The position numbers were made by a program, and so were the translations under genes. The notes beneath the pieces were generated by a model. It searched no databases and was not told the origin of the DNA. It was given only the letters and a program-made list of their open reading frames with translations. Below, piece by piece: positions 53,225 to 61,763 of a stretch of DNA of 64,000 bases. The DNA is from Saltatorellus ferox (GTDB lineage Bacteria > Planctomycetota > UBA1135 > GCA-002686595): assembly GCA_007751475.1 (NCBI GenBank), contig CP036434.1, positions 4,221,524 through 4,285,523 on the forward strand, given 5' to 3'. The first letter of the stretch is position 1. Each line of letters starts with the position of its first letter.

Positions 53225-54081
53225 CCACCGCCCAAGCTGCGACCTCCACGCGCCCGAAAGCCCTGGTGCTTCGCGGCCCCGGTACGAACTGCGAAGACGA
53301 GACCCTACGCGCGCTCCGCATGGGCGGCGCCGACGCGGACCTCCTGCGAACCGACGTGGCGGCCAGGGAGCCCTCGCGGCTCGACGGCTACGCCGTGCTC
53401 GTGATCGCGGGCGGGTTTAGCTACGGCGACGATCTCGCGGCTGGCCGGGTCTGGGGCTCGTCCCTGCGCTCCGGCAACGGCGACGGGGGTGCACTCGGGG
53501 GAGGGCTGGGCGGGGCGCTCAAGGCCCACGTCGCCCGCGGCGGCCGCATCCTGGGCGTCTGCAACGGCTTCCAGGTCCTGGTCGAGTCGGGCCTCTTCGA
53601 GCCCGGGACGACCCACGAGGAGCGCTCGATCGCTCTCTTCGCCAATGCTTCGAACCACTACGAGTGCCGCTGGGTCACCCTGGAGGTCCAGGAGAGTCGC
53701 TGCGATTGGCTCGTGGCCGGCGAACGGATGCCGACCCCGGTGGCCCACGGCGAAGGCCGTTTCGCGGTCAAGGACGACTCGGCGCTGGAGCGCCTCCGAA
53801 GCCAGGGGCAGATCGTTCTGACCTACGTGAACGACAAGGGCAAGGCGGGCGAGCCCGCTGGCTATCCCGCGAACCCGAACGGCGCCGTGGCGGACATCGC
53901 GGGCATCTGTGACCCGACAGGGCGCGTCGTGGGCCTCATGCCTCACCCCGAGCGGAACCTGGATCCGTGGAACCACCCCCAGTGGACTCGACTCGAGGGG
54001 TCGGGACCGCGCCGAACCGAGGGAGAAGGTCTGGCCTTCTACCGGGCACTGGTGGAATCCGCCTCCCGCGCTTCCCTATAG
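53221..54081 (+). CDS. purQ: Phosphoribosylformylglycinamidine synthase subunit PurQ
   Basis: A 286-residue glutamine amidotransferase subunit of purine synthesis. The class I amidotransferase triad is C114 (GVCNGFQVL), H242 and E244 (LMPHPERN); the N-terminal strand RGPGTNCEDETLRALR and AGGFSYGDDLAAGR are typical of PurQ. It is longer than PurQ of E. coli-independent type (about 225 residues) because of Gly-rich inserts near residues 85-98 and 250-265. No purL or purS is next to it; purD lies 4 kb away on the other strand. It overlaps gmhB by four bases. Confidence 0.93.
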   Translation: MTTAQAATSTRPKALVLRGPGTNCEDETLRALRMGGADADLLRTDVAAREPSRLDGYAVLVIAGGFSYGDDLAAGRVWGSSLRSGNGDGGALGGGLGGALKAHVARGGRILGVCNGFQVLVESGLFEPGTTHEERSIALFANASNHYECRWVTLEVQESRCDWLVAGERMPTPVAHGEGRFAVKDDSALERLRSQGQIVLTYVNDKGKAGEPAGYPANPNGAVADIAGICDPTGRVVGLMPHPERNLDPWNHPQWTRLEGSGPRRTEGEGLAFYRALVESASRASL

Positions 54082-54220
54082 TCGCGGTCGCCGCAGCAGC
54101 GCTCCACCCCGCCCCGGGCCCCGCACGCCCCGGACCGTCCGTCCGAGGTGCTTTCTCCTTTCGCGCAAAGCGCACAGGGGACCCGAGGGTCGACGCAGGA
54201 GCGCGCGGCCCCCAATCACC

Positions 54221-54715
54221 ATGAGGCGCACCGCTACCACCACCGAGCTGGAGTCCCAGCCCGCGAAGAGCCCGCTGGGCACTGGATTCTCTCTTTCCCG
54301 CCCCTCGCTCCCCAGGGCGCTCGCACGCGGAATCGCGTGGCTGGCCGCTCCTGCGCTCGGCCTGGGCCTCGCCGGTCATCTCGGCGGCTGCGCCCCCATG
54401 GCGGTCGTGGGAACCGCGATCCTCGTCAACGACGAGTTCGTCGACAATGCGCAGACGGTTATCGTTCCCCACGACGTGGACGTCGTCTGGACGGGCGCGA
54501 AGAGCACCCTCTCGCACATGACCTCCGATCTGCTCGACGTCGACAACGACCTGCGAGCCATCAAGACCTACGTCGACGGCGCGGAGGTCATCGTCCAGGT
54601 CGAGACCTACGACGTCGGCCAGACCCGCATTCGCGTCGCGGCCAAGCGATATCTCGTCTACAGCGACGAGGTCGCCATCAACGTCCGCAACCGGATCGAC
54701 CGCGACCTCAGATAG
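54221..54715 (+). CDS. DUF3568-like lipoprotein A
   Basis: A 164-residue lipoprotein from ATG 54221 (lipobox LGGCAP, Cys near 61 after a long n-region and hydrophobic segment). The mature domain has the pattern VDVVWTGAKSTLSHMTSDLL, VIVQVETYDVGQTRIRVAAK and a C-terminal helix NVRNRIDRDLR, a small alpha/beta fold like DUF3568/DUF4410-type lipoproteins. The next gene encodes a paralogue of the same length and layout. Function is unknown. Confidence 0.75.
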   Translation: MRRTATTTELESQPAKSPLGTGFSLSRPSLPRALARGIAWLAAPALGLGLAGHLGGCAPMAVVGTAILVNDEFVDNAQTVIVPHDVDVVWTGAKSTLSHMTSDLLDVDNDLRAIKTYVDGAEVIVQVETYDVGQTRIRVAAKRYLVYSDEVAINVRNRIDRDLR

Positions 54716-54817
54716 GAGCCGCGGGAAGCAGTGGATCGAGCGGGACTTTCCAGAAGGAACATCCTAAGATTCATGGGAGCCCATGAGCATTCCTTAATGG
54801 AGGCTCTGGCACGGCAG

Positions 54818-55234
54818 ATGATTCTTACCTCGCACTCCTCGCTCCGTTCCCTGGTGCTGCTCTCGTCGCTGGCGCTCGCTTCCTGGCTGGGTCTTCCTTC
54901 CGGCTGTGGGACGGTGGCGATGAATTTTCCGAGCGTGATGGCGGACGAGGACTTCCAGAAGGGTGCCGCCTCGATGCGTTACAGCCACGAGGCCGACCTC
55001 GTTTGGATACATGTCAAGGAGACCCTCGCCCACCTTTCGTCGCGGAAGCCGGACTACAACGAGGACACGCTCCATGCCTTCGCGACGGTCGAAGCCGGAT
55101 CGATCCAGGTCCGCGTGATTCGGCTGGGCGAAGACAACTGCCTCATGGCCGTCCGCGCCAGACAGTACGGGGTCTTCAGCGAAGAACTGGCCAGGTCCGT
55201 CCTCGACCGCATCCACCAGGAGATCGAGCCCTGA
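54818..55234 (+). CDS. DUF3568-like lipoprotein B, paralogue of its neighbour
   Basis: A 138-residue lipoprotein; starts at 54731, 54797 and 54818 are possible and I prefer 54818 (MILTSHSSLRSLVLLSSLAL) as the signal start. Lipobox LPSGC. The mature domain matches its upstream neighbour position by position (ADLVWIHVKETLAHLSSRKP, IQVRVIRLGEDNCLMAVRAR, VFSEELARSVLDRIHQEI), showing a tandem duplication that has diverged. It ends 126 bp before the convergent fur-like gene. Confidence 0.75.
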   Translation: MILTSHSSLRSLVLLSSLALASWLGLPSGCGTVAMNFPSVMADEDFQKGAASMRYSHEADLVWIHVKETLAHLSSRKPDYNEDTLHAFATVEAGSIQVRVIRLGEDNCLMAVRARQYGVFSEELARSVLDRIHQEIEP

Positions 55235-55360
55235 GGGCTCATCCCCGATGAAGCGCGCCTCACTGCTTGCGCCAGGTACCATTTTGCAGGCTGATCGATG
55301 CCCCTGGCGCATCCGCTGACGCGGACGCGCGTCGAGCCAGAGGAATTCTTGCTCAGGCGC

Positions 55361-55843
55361 TCAAAGATTTTCGAGCGTGGATTCCAGCTTCCCTTCGGCC
55401 CGTAATTGATCTGCGCAGCTGCTGCAGATCCCCGAAAGGCGCAGCATGTGGCCCGTCATGATGAAGCCGAGCGCCTTCGCATTCTTTCGCTGAAGAGCCT
55501 CGATCTGTTCGTCCTGGAACTCCGCGATCGTGCCGCAGATCCGGCAGACCATGTGATCGTGATGCTCGTGACCGAGGATGTGCTCGTAGACGACCTCGCC
55601 CCGGCCCGTTTCCACGGCCTCGATGAATCCGCCGCGCTCGAGAACCTCCAGCGTCCTGTACACCGTGGCGCGGCTGACCGCAGGCCCTTCTTCGGCCTTC
55701 AGCCATTCGTACATGCGCTCGACGCTGAAATGGTCGTGCACTGCGAATGCCTTTTCGAAGACCCGCCGCCGCTGCGGAGTCATCTTCAGGTTCTCGCCCT
55801 TGAGGAATTCCTCGAAGCGCTTCTCGATCGCGGTCTCGTTCAA
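55361..55843 (-). CDS. Fur-family metal-dependent regulator
   Basis: A 160-residue Fur/PerR/Zur-type repressor from TTG 55841-55843, which overlaps the glycosyltransferase stop as TTGA. The winged helix has SRATVYRTLEVLERGGFIEA. Metal ligands include the H-rich GHEHHDH (92-97), and two CxxC pairs (C100/C103 in VCRICG, C140/C143 in ICSSC) bind structural zinc. The lack of a clear Zur- or Mur-specific feature leaves the sensed metal open. It is the last gene of a purD-glycosyltransferase-fur operon. Confidence 0.9.
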   Translation of the reverse strand: MNETAIEKRFEEFLKGENLKMTPQRRRVFEKAFAVHDHFSVERMYEWLKAEEGPAVSRATVYRTLEVLERGGFIEAVETGRGEVVYEHILGHEHHDHMVCRICGTIAEFQDEQIEALQRKNAKALGFIMTGHMLRLSGICSSCADQLRAEGKLESTLENL

Positions 55844-56676
55844 GGGGCTGTTGGTGGCTGCAGGTCGTTCTCCACGTGATCCCCCCGGCCCTTGGCGGCC
55901 GCCGGGGATCCTGACCGACCGGAGAACGGCCGGTACAGGCGAACGAGGCGTTCCGGGGAGACGCCACATTCGTACATCCCCCTCAGGATCCAGTTTCTGA
56001 CCGACGAGCGCAAGAGTCCCTCCTCTCTCCAGCGACGAGCGGAGATGACAAGTGTCGCGGTTTCGACGAGATGGATGCCGGATACGCGCCGGATCCGCCT
56101 CGAAAGGTCGACATCTTCGAAGAGCGGAATCTCTGCGAATCCTCCCGACTCCCGGTAGAGGTCGGCGCGTAGCGCGAGCCCTGAGTCCCCGTAGACCATC
56201 CCCCTTCGGCTGCGTGCGTTGGCCGCACGCTCGATCCAGCGAAACATCCGGCCCTCGGCCTCGATCACCTGCCGCATGGCCGTGGCGCGCACCGGCGAGT
56301 CCTCTGTAGACGCGAAAGCGGCCCGTACGGCGGCCACCGAACCCAGCCTCGGAACGCTATCGGCGTGCAGGAAAAGAAGCACGTCCAGGTCCGCTTCGAG
56401 AAGCACTTCCGCGGCGGCCCTGAGCTGGACACCGCGCCCTCTCCCGACCTTCAGCACGCGAGCGCCGCCCGCGGCCGCGATCTCCGGGGTCCCGTCGGTC
56501 GAGCCGCCGTCCGCTACCACCACGAGGTCAGCGCAATCGGCGGCGTCACGGATGGACGTCAGGCGCGTCAGGAGACGCGGGAGCGCCGCACGTTCGTTGA
56601 GCGCGCAGATTGCGACCCCGAGGGTGGGCCCCGGAATAGGCCCCGGAATGGAGCCTGGAAGGAACTCAGCCGTCAC
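55840..56676 (-). CDS. GT2 glycosyltransferase, TIGR04283-like
   Basis: A 278-residue GT-A fold transferase of family 2. The nucleotide-binding VVVADGGSTDGTPEIAA, the LLFLHADSVP acidic motif and the catalytic region YGDSGLALRADLYRESGGFA, IPLFEDVDLSRRIRR match the TIGR04283 group (transferase 2 of selenium/rSAM-associated clusters). The N-terminus has GSIPGPIPGP encoded by 12-bp repeats (about 56628-56663). It overlaps purD upstream (four bases) and the fur-like gene downstream. Confidence 0.85.
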   Translation of the reverse strand: MTAEFLPGSIPGPIPGPTLGVAICALNERAALPRLLTRLTSIRDAADCADLVVVADGGSTDGTPEIAAAGGARVLKVGRGRGVQLRAAAEVLLEADLDVLLFLHADSVPRLGSVAAVRAAFASTEDSPVRATAMRQVIEAEGRMFRWIERAANARSRRGMVYGDSGLALRADLYRESGGFAEIPLFEDVDLSRRIRRVSGIHLVETATLVISARRWREEGLLRSSVRNWILRGMYECGVSPERLVRLYRPFSGRSGSPAAAKGRGDHVENDLQPPTAP

Positions 56677-58025
56677 GCCCCGCCCGGAGCGCCCTGGGAG
56701 CGAGCGTCGAACGAAGCCGCGCGCGCTTCACGGCGCCTGCCGATGTCACGCCGGCAGAACTTCCCGGCGTACTTGATCTTGTCGTACGACTCGTAGGCGC
56801 GGCGACGGGCCTCCTCGGCGTCCTTCGCCATCGCCGTGACGGTGAGGACGCGTCCCCCGTTCGTCACGATCTCCTCGTTGCCGTCGAGCGTGCGGTTCCG
56901 CTTCGTCCCCGCGTGGAAGACCACGGCCGATTCGACGCGACCAGCAGCCTCCAGGCCATCGATTCGATCCCCCTTTCGCGGGCTCGCAGGATAGCCGTCT
57001 GCGGCGGCGACGACGCCGATGCAGGTCTGGTTCTCCCACTCCGGCGTTTCGATGGAACCGAGCGTCCCGTCGGCTGTCGCCAGCAGAATCGGCACGATGT
57101 CGCTCTTCAGGCGCCGAACGAGCGCCTGGCACTCGGGATCGCCGAAGCGGACGTTGTACTCGATGACGCGCGGGCCGCCGTCCGTCAGCATCAGGCCGAT
57201 GAACAGCACGCCACGGAAATCGATGCGCTCGCGCCGGAGCATGTGGATCGAGGGCAGGAGCACATGCTGTTCGATCTGCTTGTAGATCCGCTTGCTCAGC
57301 TCGGGGACGGGCGAGTAGACGCCCATGCCGCCGGTGTTCGGGCCGACGTCGCCATCCCCCACCTGCTTGTGGTCTTGAACCGGCTCCAGGACGAGCACGG
57401 TCTCTCCGTCGGTCAGGGCGAAGATGCTCGCCTCCTCCCCCTGGATGAACTCTTCGATGAGGATCGAGGCGCCGGCGCTTCCGTGGCGCCCCTGCTCCAT
57501 GATCCCGTCGACGGCGACCTTGGCCTCGGCGAGGTCGGCGCAGATGTAGACGCCCTTGCCCGCCGCGAGGCCGTCCGCCTTGATCACCTGGGGCCAGGTG
57601 GTGCAGCCCTCGAGGTAGCCCTTGGCTTGCCCGGATCGATTGAAGCTACGGAACGAGGCCGTCGGGATGCGGTGACGATCCATGAGTTCCTTGGAGTGCG
57701 CCTTCGAGGATTCCAGCCTGGCGCCCTCGGCGCCCGGCCCGAACACCTTGAAGCCTTCAGCGCGGAGCTTGTCCGCAAGCCCCATGGCGAGGGGATCCTC
57801 GGGTCCGATCACGATGAGGCCGGGCTGCTCGGCCTTGGCGAGTTGAATCAGCCCAGGAATATCGGTGGCCGCGACCCGCTCGATGCGCGCCACGTCGCCG
57901 ATGCCGCCGTTCCCCGGTGTGCAGATCACTTCAGAAACGAGCTCCGACTTCGCGATTTTCCAGCACAGAGCGTGCTCACGGCCTCCGGAGCCAATCACGA
58001 GGACCTTGAACTTGTCGGATGTCAT
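56673..58025 (-). CDS. purD: Phosphoribosylamine-glycine ligase
   Basis: A 450-residue ATP-grasp enzyme making GAR in purine synthesis. Start ATG 58023-58025 (MTSDKFKVLVIGSGGREHAL), with the family opening GSGGREHAL. Further landmarks are IVIGPEDPLAMGLADKL, ASFRSFN, VIKADGLAAGKGVYIC, GPNTGGMGVYSP and YNVRFGDPECQAL. Length is near the usual 420-430 plus a C-terminal tail. It heads an operon with a GT2 gene and a fur-like gene, joined by 4-bp overlaps. An inverted repeat lies upstream. Confidence 0.95.
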   Translation of the reverse strand: MTSDKFKVLVIGSGGREHALCWKIAKSELVSEVICTPGNGGIGDVARIERVAATDIPGLIQLAKAEQPGLIVIGPEDPLAMGLADKLRAEGFKVFGPGAEGARLESSKAHSKELMDRHRIPTASFRSFNRSGQAKGYLEGCTTWPQVIKADGLAAGKGVYICADLAEAKVAVDGIMEQGRHGSAGASILIEEFIQGEEASIFALTDGETVLVLEPVQDHKQVGDGDVGPNTGGMGVYSPVPELSKRIYKQIEQHVLLPSIHMLRRERIDFRGVLFIGLMLTDGGPRVIEYNVRFGDPECQALVRRLKSDIVPILLATADGTLGSIETPEWENQTCIGVVAAADGYPASPRKGDRIDGLEAAGRVESAVVFHAGTKRNRTLDGNEEIVTNGGRVLTVTAMAKDAEEARRRAYESYDKIKYAGKFCRRDIGRRREARAASFDARSQGAPGGA

Positions 58026-58130
58026 GGGGCGTTGCGCGTTGCAGTGAAGAGCTGAGACCACGGCCCGAAACCGGGGCCCGGGGCATGAAGGCGAAGAGTT
58101 TAGCCGATGATCCCTCCGACTGCGGGGTGG

Positions 58131-58156
58131 ATATTTCGGGTCCAGCACCCGAATAT
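58131..58156. promoter_or_regulatory. Inverted repeat between purD and tRNA-Arg
   Basis: ATATTTCGGGT (58131-58141) and ACCCGAATAT (58147-58156) are inverted copies, one with an extra T, around CCAGC. It lies 106 bp upstream of purD and 12 bp before the tRNA, so it overlaps the tRNA promoter. Its AT-rich ends and GC core suit an operator; the arms do not look like a Fur box. Confidence 0.45.
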
Positions 58157-58167
58157 GCCGCTCACTC

Positions 58168-58244
58168 GCGCCCGTAGCTCAGCTGGATAGAGCACCCGCC
58201 TTCTAAGCGGACGGTCCTTGGTTCGAATCCAAGCGGGCGCACCA
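58168..58244 (+). tRNA. tRNA-Arg (anticodon UCU)
   Basis: A 77-nt tRNA. Acceptor GCGCCCG (58168-58174) pairs with CGGGCGC (58234-58240), discriminator A and encoded CCA follow. The D arm is GCTC/GAGC, the anticodon loop CTTCTAA with anticodon TCT at 58202-58204, and the T arm CTTGG-TTCGAAT-CCAAG. The first anticodon-stem pair (C58195 with A) is a mismatch. It reads AGA. Confidence 0.97.
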
Positions 58245-58287
58245 CTCCGATCTGAGTCCTTTGAATCCAGCGCGCTCGAGGACCGAG

Positions 58288-58360
58288 CGAGCCCGGCTTA
58301 TCGGCCCGGCTTATCCACGCGGCCTATCCACGCTGCCTATCCACGCTGCCTATCCACGCT
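58288..58360 (-). repeat. 13-bp tandem repeat starting at the SRPBCC stop codon
   Basis: Five 13-bp units on the minus strand, each opening with a stop: tag gcagcgtgga twice, tag gccgcgtgga, taa gccgggccga, taa gccgggctcg. Stops are spaced 13 bp at 58350, 58337, 58324, 58311 and 58298 (plus-strand coordinates), so all three frames are closed. The first stop is that of the SRPBCC gene. Confidence 0.92.
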
Positions 58361-58847
58361 GGGCCATCCCGTCGTCGTCGCTGGCCTCTGCCATCGCTGC
58401 GACACGGTCCTCGGCGACGCGCTTGAGCTCTGCGTGGTCCTGGGCCATGGCCTTGCGCATCGCGCCCTTCATCATCAATCCCAGGATGGGGCCCGTCACC
58501 CTGGCCACGAGCGTGAGCGGTCTGGAGGTGGTCTCCATCGAGACCTTGGTCTCTCTCTGTCCGCCCTCGAACCGGTACACGGTCGTGTACTGGACGCCGC
58601 AGGAAATGCCCTCGACGCGGTAGGACCGCGGCGGATCGAAGGCCGTGATCTCCATCTCCTCCGTCGCCTCCTTGCCGAACATGACCCTGGTCTCCCGGAA
58701 ACGGGTGCCCTTGCCTATGGGTCCTTTACCGATCACCTCGAGGCTCTGGATGGACTCGACGTGTTCGGCGGCGTGCGGGAGATCGGTGAAGAGTTCGAAC
58801 ACCAGCTGGATCGGTGCGGCGATCGTCTCTTCGATAGCGAGTTTCAT
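58350..58847 (-). CDS. SRPBCC (START-like) domain protein
   Basis: A 165-residue protein of the SRPBCC/polyketide cyclase superfamily (MKLAIEETIAAPIQLVFELF, then AEHVESIQSLEVIGKGPIGK and the helix at 125-155). Such folds bind hydrophobic ligands; the C-terminal long helix fits. No catalytic motif is seen. Many bacterial members are annotated only as ligand-binding or cyclase-like. The stop codon begins a 13-bp tandem repeat, and the tRNA-Arg gene ends 106 bp away on the other strand. Confidence 0.8.
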   Translation of the reverse strand: MKLAIEETIAAPIQLVFELFTDLPHAAEHVESIQSLEVIGKGPIGKGTRFRETRVMFGKEATEEMEITAFDPPRSYRVEGISCGVQYTTVYRFEGGQRETKVSMETTSRPLTLVARVTGPILGLMMKGAMRKAMAQDHAELKRVAEDRVAAMAEASDDDGMAQRG

Positions 58848-58900
58848 CGGACAGGGAATCGGGAAATGGGGACTTCCTCAGGGACGTGACAGCCAGGAGG

Positions 58901-60685
58901 CTAGCGAATCATGGCCACCGGATGCGTGACCTCAACGTGAGCTTTGTGTGGCCCTTCGGCCGGGGCGTCGCCTTGAGCCTCCTCCGGTGACCCCTGGGGC
59001 TCCTCGCCGAAGATCTGGCGATCGAAGTAGTTCCACGTGGTGAGCGAATCGTCGGACTCCGGATGGAGAAGGTGGGCCGCCAGACGGCTGGATCGAACCC
59101 TCAGGGAGCCCGCGGGCGCCACCACATCGCGGTCTTCCCAGCGGCCCCTTACGCGGGCTTCGCGGTGGCCCTGGAACACCCGCTCGCTGCGCTCCGCCTC
59201 GTCGATGACGAAGACCTTGACCGCGAGGGTCTCTCCGTCTTCGCCGATTCGCTCGAGCGCGGCGTCGCCCAGATGGATGGCAAGAATCTCCAGGAGATCC
59301 TCCGCCGGATCGAGCACGAGGAAGGCGCCCGTGTACTCGACCTGCCGCCCTGCCTCGAATCGGGTCTGCACGTCCATCGCGACCTCCCGAACGGCGTCGG
59401 AGCCGGCTGCGACCATTCGGACCCCCTCCTGGATCCCGTCCTTCTCGGGATCGAGGTCGATCACGACCTCATCGTTGCGGCTCACCCGGATCGGGACCGA
59501 GCCGATGGACGCGAGCTCCGCATCCACGCCGAGACGGCCGCCGGACGTCGCTTCGTCGCCGGTCGGCTCGGAGAACGTCTGGATGAACTCCGCGTCGCGC
59601 GCGAGGGTCTCGAGGCACTCCAGAACGAAAGCGTACGTCGTGACCACGCGCTGCTCGTACGGGAGGTAGCTGTACGCCTCCGACAGGATGGAGACGGTGC
59701 CGCGCAGCCCCATCAGGTTGGTGCCGAATCGCGGGCGCGAATCGTAGGTGCTCCACGCGATCGGATCTCCGCGCTCCCCGCGGGATCCGGGCTGCCTCCG
59801 CGCGTAGCTGAAGTTCCCGTAGTCGTAGACGTGGATCCCGTCGCGCGACTCCAGGGTGGATCGAACGGCCGGGAAGAAGCGGTCTGCCATGTAGCTCGCG
59901 AGGTCCGGACGAACGTTCGGAGAGAGGCTAGGCGAGTAGGTCAGCTCGTAGCCGTGCGGCGAGCCGTTCGTGGTATGAAGGTCCATGAACGCGTGCGGTT
60001 GGAGTTCACGAACCAGCCCTGTGAGCGCGCGGACCTCGGGCGTTTCGAGCTTGATGAAGTCGCGGTTGAGGTCGAGGCCCATCGCGTTGGCACGCTCCCC
60101 CACGCCCTCGTCCGGACCGTTCTGTGTCACGCGGTTCGTGCGCGCGATGCGATCGTTGCCGTCCGCGTTGAAGACCGGCACGAAGGTGATCTCCAGCCGA
60201 TCCAGGAGCGCCGCGTGGTAGCCGAGCGCGAACTCACGGAGGAGCATCTGGACCGCGACCTTCCCTTCGATTTCACCGCCGTGGATGTTCGCGTTGACGA
60301 GCACCCGCGCGCGGGCCGAAGGAGAGGCGTCGACAGGTTCGGCCGCCTCGTCGAGGGCGGCCCAGCGGACCGTGACCGCCGTCAGATCGCGTCCTTCGGT
60401 CGTCTCCCCGAACGAGCGAGTCGAGATTCGTCCCGCAGCCGGTAGGGCCTCGAGGGCTTCGAGAAAGGTCTCGACCTCGGCGAGGGTCGAGCTTCGGGTG
60501 AACCGACTGGACTCTGCCACCGTGAGCGGGAAGTTCGCGTTGGCATACTTCGCGGAGTCCTCGCCGCGGAAGGACTCCGACCAGTACGACACGTGCTGCT
60601 CCTGGGTGATGGGACCCCCGGACTGCAGCGCGGAGGGGTGGCCCAGGGCGAAAACGATCGACAGCAAGAGGGGGAGTAAGCTCAT
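58901..60685 (-). CDS. Secreted M14 zinc carboxypeptidase
   Basis: A 594-residue exported metallopeptidase (signal MSLLPLLLSIVFALGHPSAL). The zinc ligands are H135-x-x-E138 (NIHGGEIEG) and H237 (FMDLHTTNG), the catalytic Glu is E336 (SILSEAYSY), and LDLNRDF (N207-R208) gives the substrate-carboxylate pair of carboxypeptidase A. The N-terminal catalytic domain is followed by a C-terminal beta-rich region to about 590. It should trim C-terminal residues from peptides or peptidoglycan stems outside the cytoplasm. Confidence 0.93.
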   Translation of the reverse strand: MSLLPLLLSIVFALGHPSALQSGGPITQEQHVSYWSESFRGEDSAKYANANFPLTVAESSRFTRSSTLAEVETFLEALEALPAAGRISTRSFGETTEGRDLTAVTVRWAALDEAAEPVDASPSARARVLVNANIHGGEIEGKVAVQMLLREFALGYHAALLDRLEITFVPVFNADGNDRIARTNRVTQNGPDEGVGERANAMGLDLNRDFIKLETPEVRALTGLVRELQPHAFMDLHTTNGSPHGYELTYSPSLSPNVRPDLASYMADRFFPAVRSTLESRDGIHVYDYGNFSYARRQPGSRGERGDPIAWSTYDSRPRFGTNLMGLRGTVSILSEAYSYLPYEQRVVTTYAFVLECLETLARDAEFIQTFSEPTGDEATSGGRLGVDAELASIGSVPIRVSRNDEVVIDLDPEKDGIQEGVRMVAAGSDAVREVAMDVQTRFEAGRQVEYTGAFLVLDPAEDLLEILAIHLGDAALERIGEDGETLAVKVFVIDEAERSERVFQGHREARVRGRWEDRDVVAPAGSLRVRSSRLAAHLLHPESDDSLTTWNYFDRQIFGEEPQGSPEEAQGDAPAEGPHKAHVEVTHPVAMIR

Positions 60686-60709
60686 CGCCGCAATCTAACG
60701 GATCCGACG

Positions 60710-61675
60710 TCAGCTGCGCGGCGTTCCGTTGAGAGGCAGCTCCTGTTTCACCGCGGACGAACCGCGTCCTTCGGCAGCGCGAAGGGGAATCAGCTCTTTC
60801 TCCTCCACCGCAGGGACCCCAGGCTCGCGCATCCGGTCGTGATCGTCGGCAGGCGGCCGTGCGGCTTCGAGGTCACGAATCGCCCAGGTCAAACACGCCA
60901 CCGCCAGTCCGACGAAGACCACGACCGCGAAGATCAGGTGCCAGGGACCCAGGCCGCTGGCGAGGTGCACGAAGAGCGCACGCTCGGGGTCGCTGACCGA
61001 TAGCACCGCGAGTGGGATGAGCGCCACCACGATCAGCGTCGAGGCGACGCCGAGGCCGATCAGCAGGCGCGCTCGGAGCCCCCTCGCGTCGGCGGCGGCG
61101 GACCTCGCCGGTTCCGGGGGCCGCTGCGAGCGAGCAGCCGCGGAATCGTGGAGGGCCGTCTCGAGCGCAGCGAGTTGCTCGACGGACTGTTTCAGCGCTG
61201 AGGCCACCTCCTCCCGATGCCCGACCACGACGCGGACGAGTTCGTCGCGCGCGGCCTCACGCTCGGCCCAGGCGCGATCGGAGACGTCCCCGATCGCTCG
61301 CTCGCGCGCCGCGAGTTCTTCGGTCAAGCGACCCTCGAGGGACTCCACCCTCTGGCCGAGTTCCTTGCGGCGCGCGCCTTCCTCGGCAGCGGCGCGCAGC
61401 TCGCGGGTCGCGAGGGCCTCGAGGCGCTGCTGCTCCTGCTCGAGCGCTTCGACCTGCGCCTCCCGGCGACGCTCCGTGGCGATGGCCGCCGCGAGGACAC
61501 GACGGTATTCGTCGCGCTCCTCGCGCGCCTTTCCGACCGCGAGCACGGCGCTCCGGGCGGTCTTGACCTCGGCTTCGTAGCGGTCGACGAGCGACTGCGT
61601 CTGCTCGCGCTGTGCGCTGAGTTCCTTCACGAACTCGGCGTTCTCACGGTCTTTGTTCTGTCTTTTTCCGAACAT
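60710..61675 (-). CDS. Coiled-coil membrane protein
   Basis: A 321-residue protein from ATG 61673-61675 (MFGKRQNKDRENAEF). Residues 10-190 are an uninterrupted heptad-rich coiled coil (Glu/Arg/Ala/Gln), then two membrane helices (LLIGLGVASTLIVVALIPLA and IFAVVVFVGLAVACLTWAI) and a charged tail. No domain is recognised. The layout resembles membrane scaffolds that bundle near an envelope machine. It lies 88 bp downstream of the PilZ gene on the same strand. Confidence 0.7.
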   Translation of the reverse strand: MFGKRQNKDRENAEFVKELSAQREQTQSLVDRYEAEVKTARSAVLAVGKAREERDEYRRVLAAAIATERRREAQVEALEQEQQRLEALATRELRAAAEEGARRKELGQRVESLEGRLTEELAARERAIGDVSDRAWAEREAARDELVRVVVGHREEVASALKQSVEQLAALETALHDSAAARSQRPPEPARSAAADARGLRARLLIGLGVASTLIVVALIPLAVLSVSDPERALFVHLASGLGPWHLIFAVVVFVGLAVACLTWAIRDLEAARPPADDHDRMREPGVPAVEEKELIPLRAAEGRGSSAVKQELPLNGTPRS

Positions 61676-61763
61676 GGTCCCCCCCAGGAGAGCGCACCGT
61701 GCCAGTTCGGAAGGGGCGGAATCAAGGGGGCGGGACCTTTCCCGTCGGAATCGTCCGGGACCA

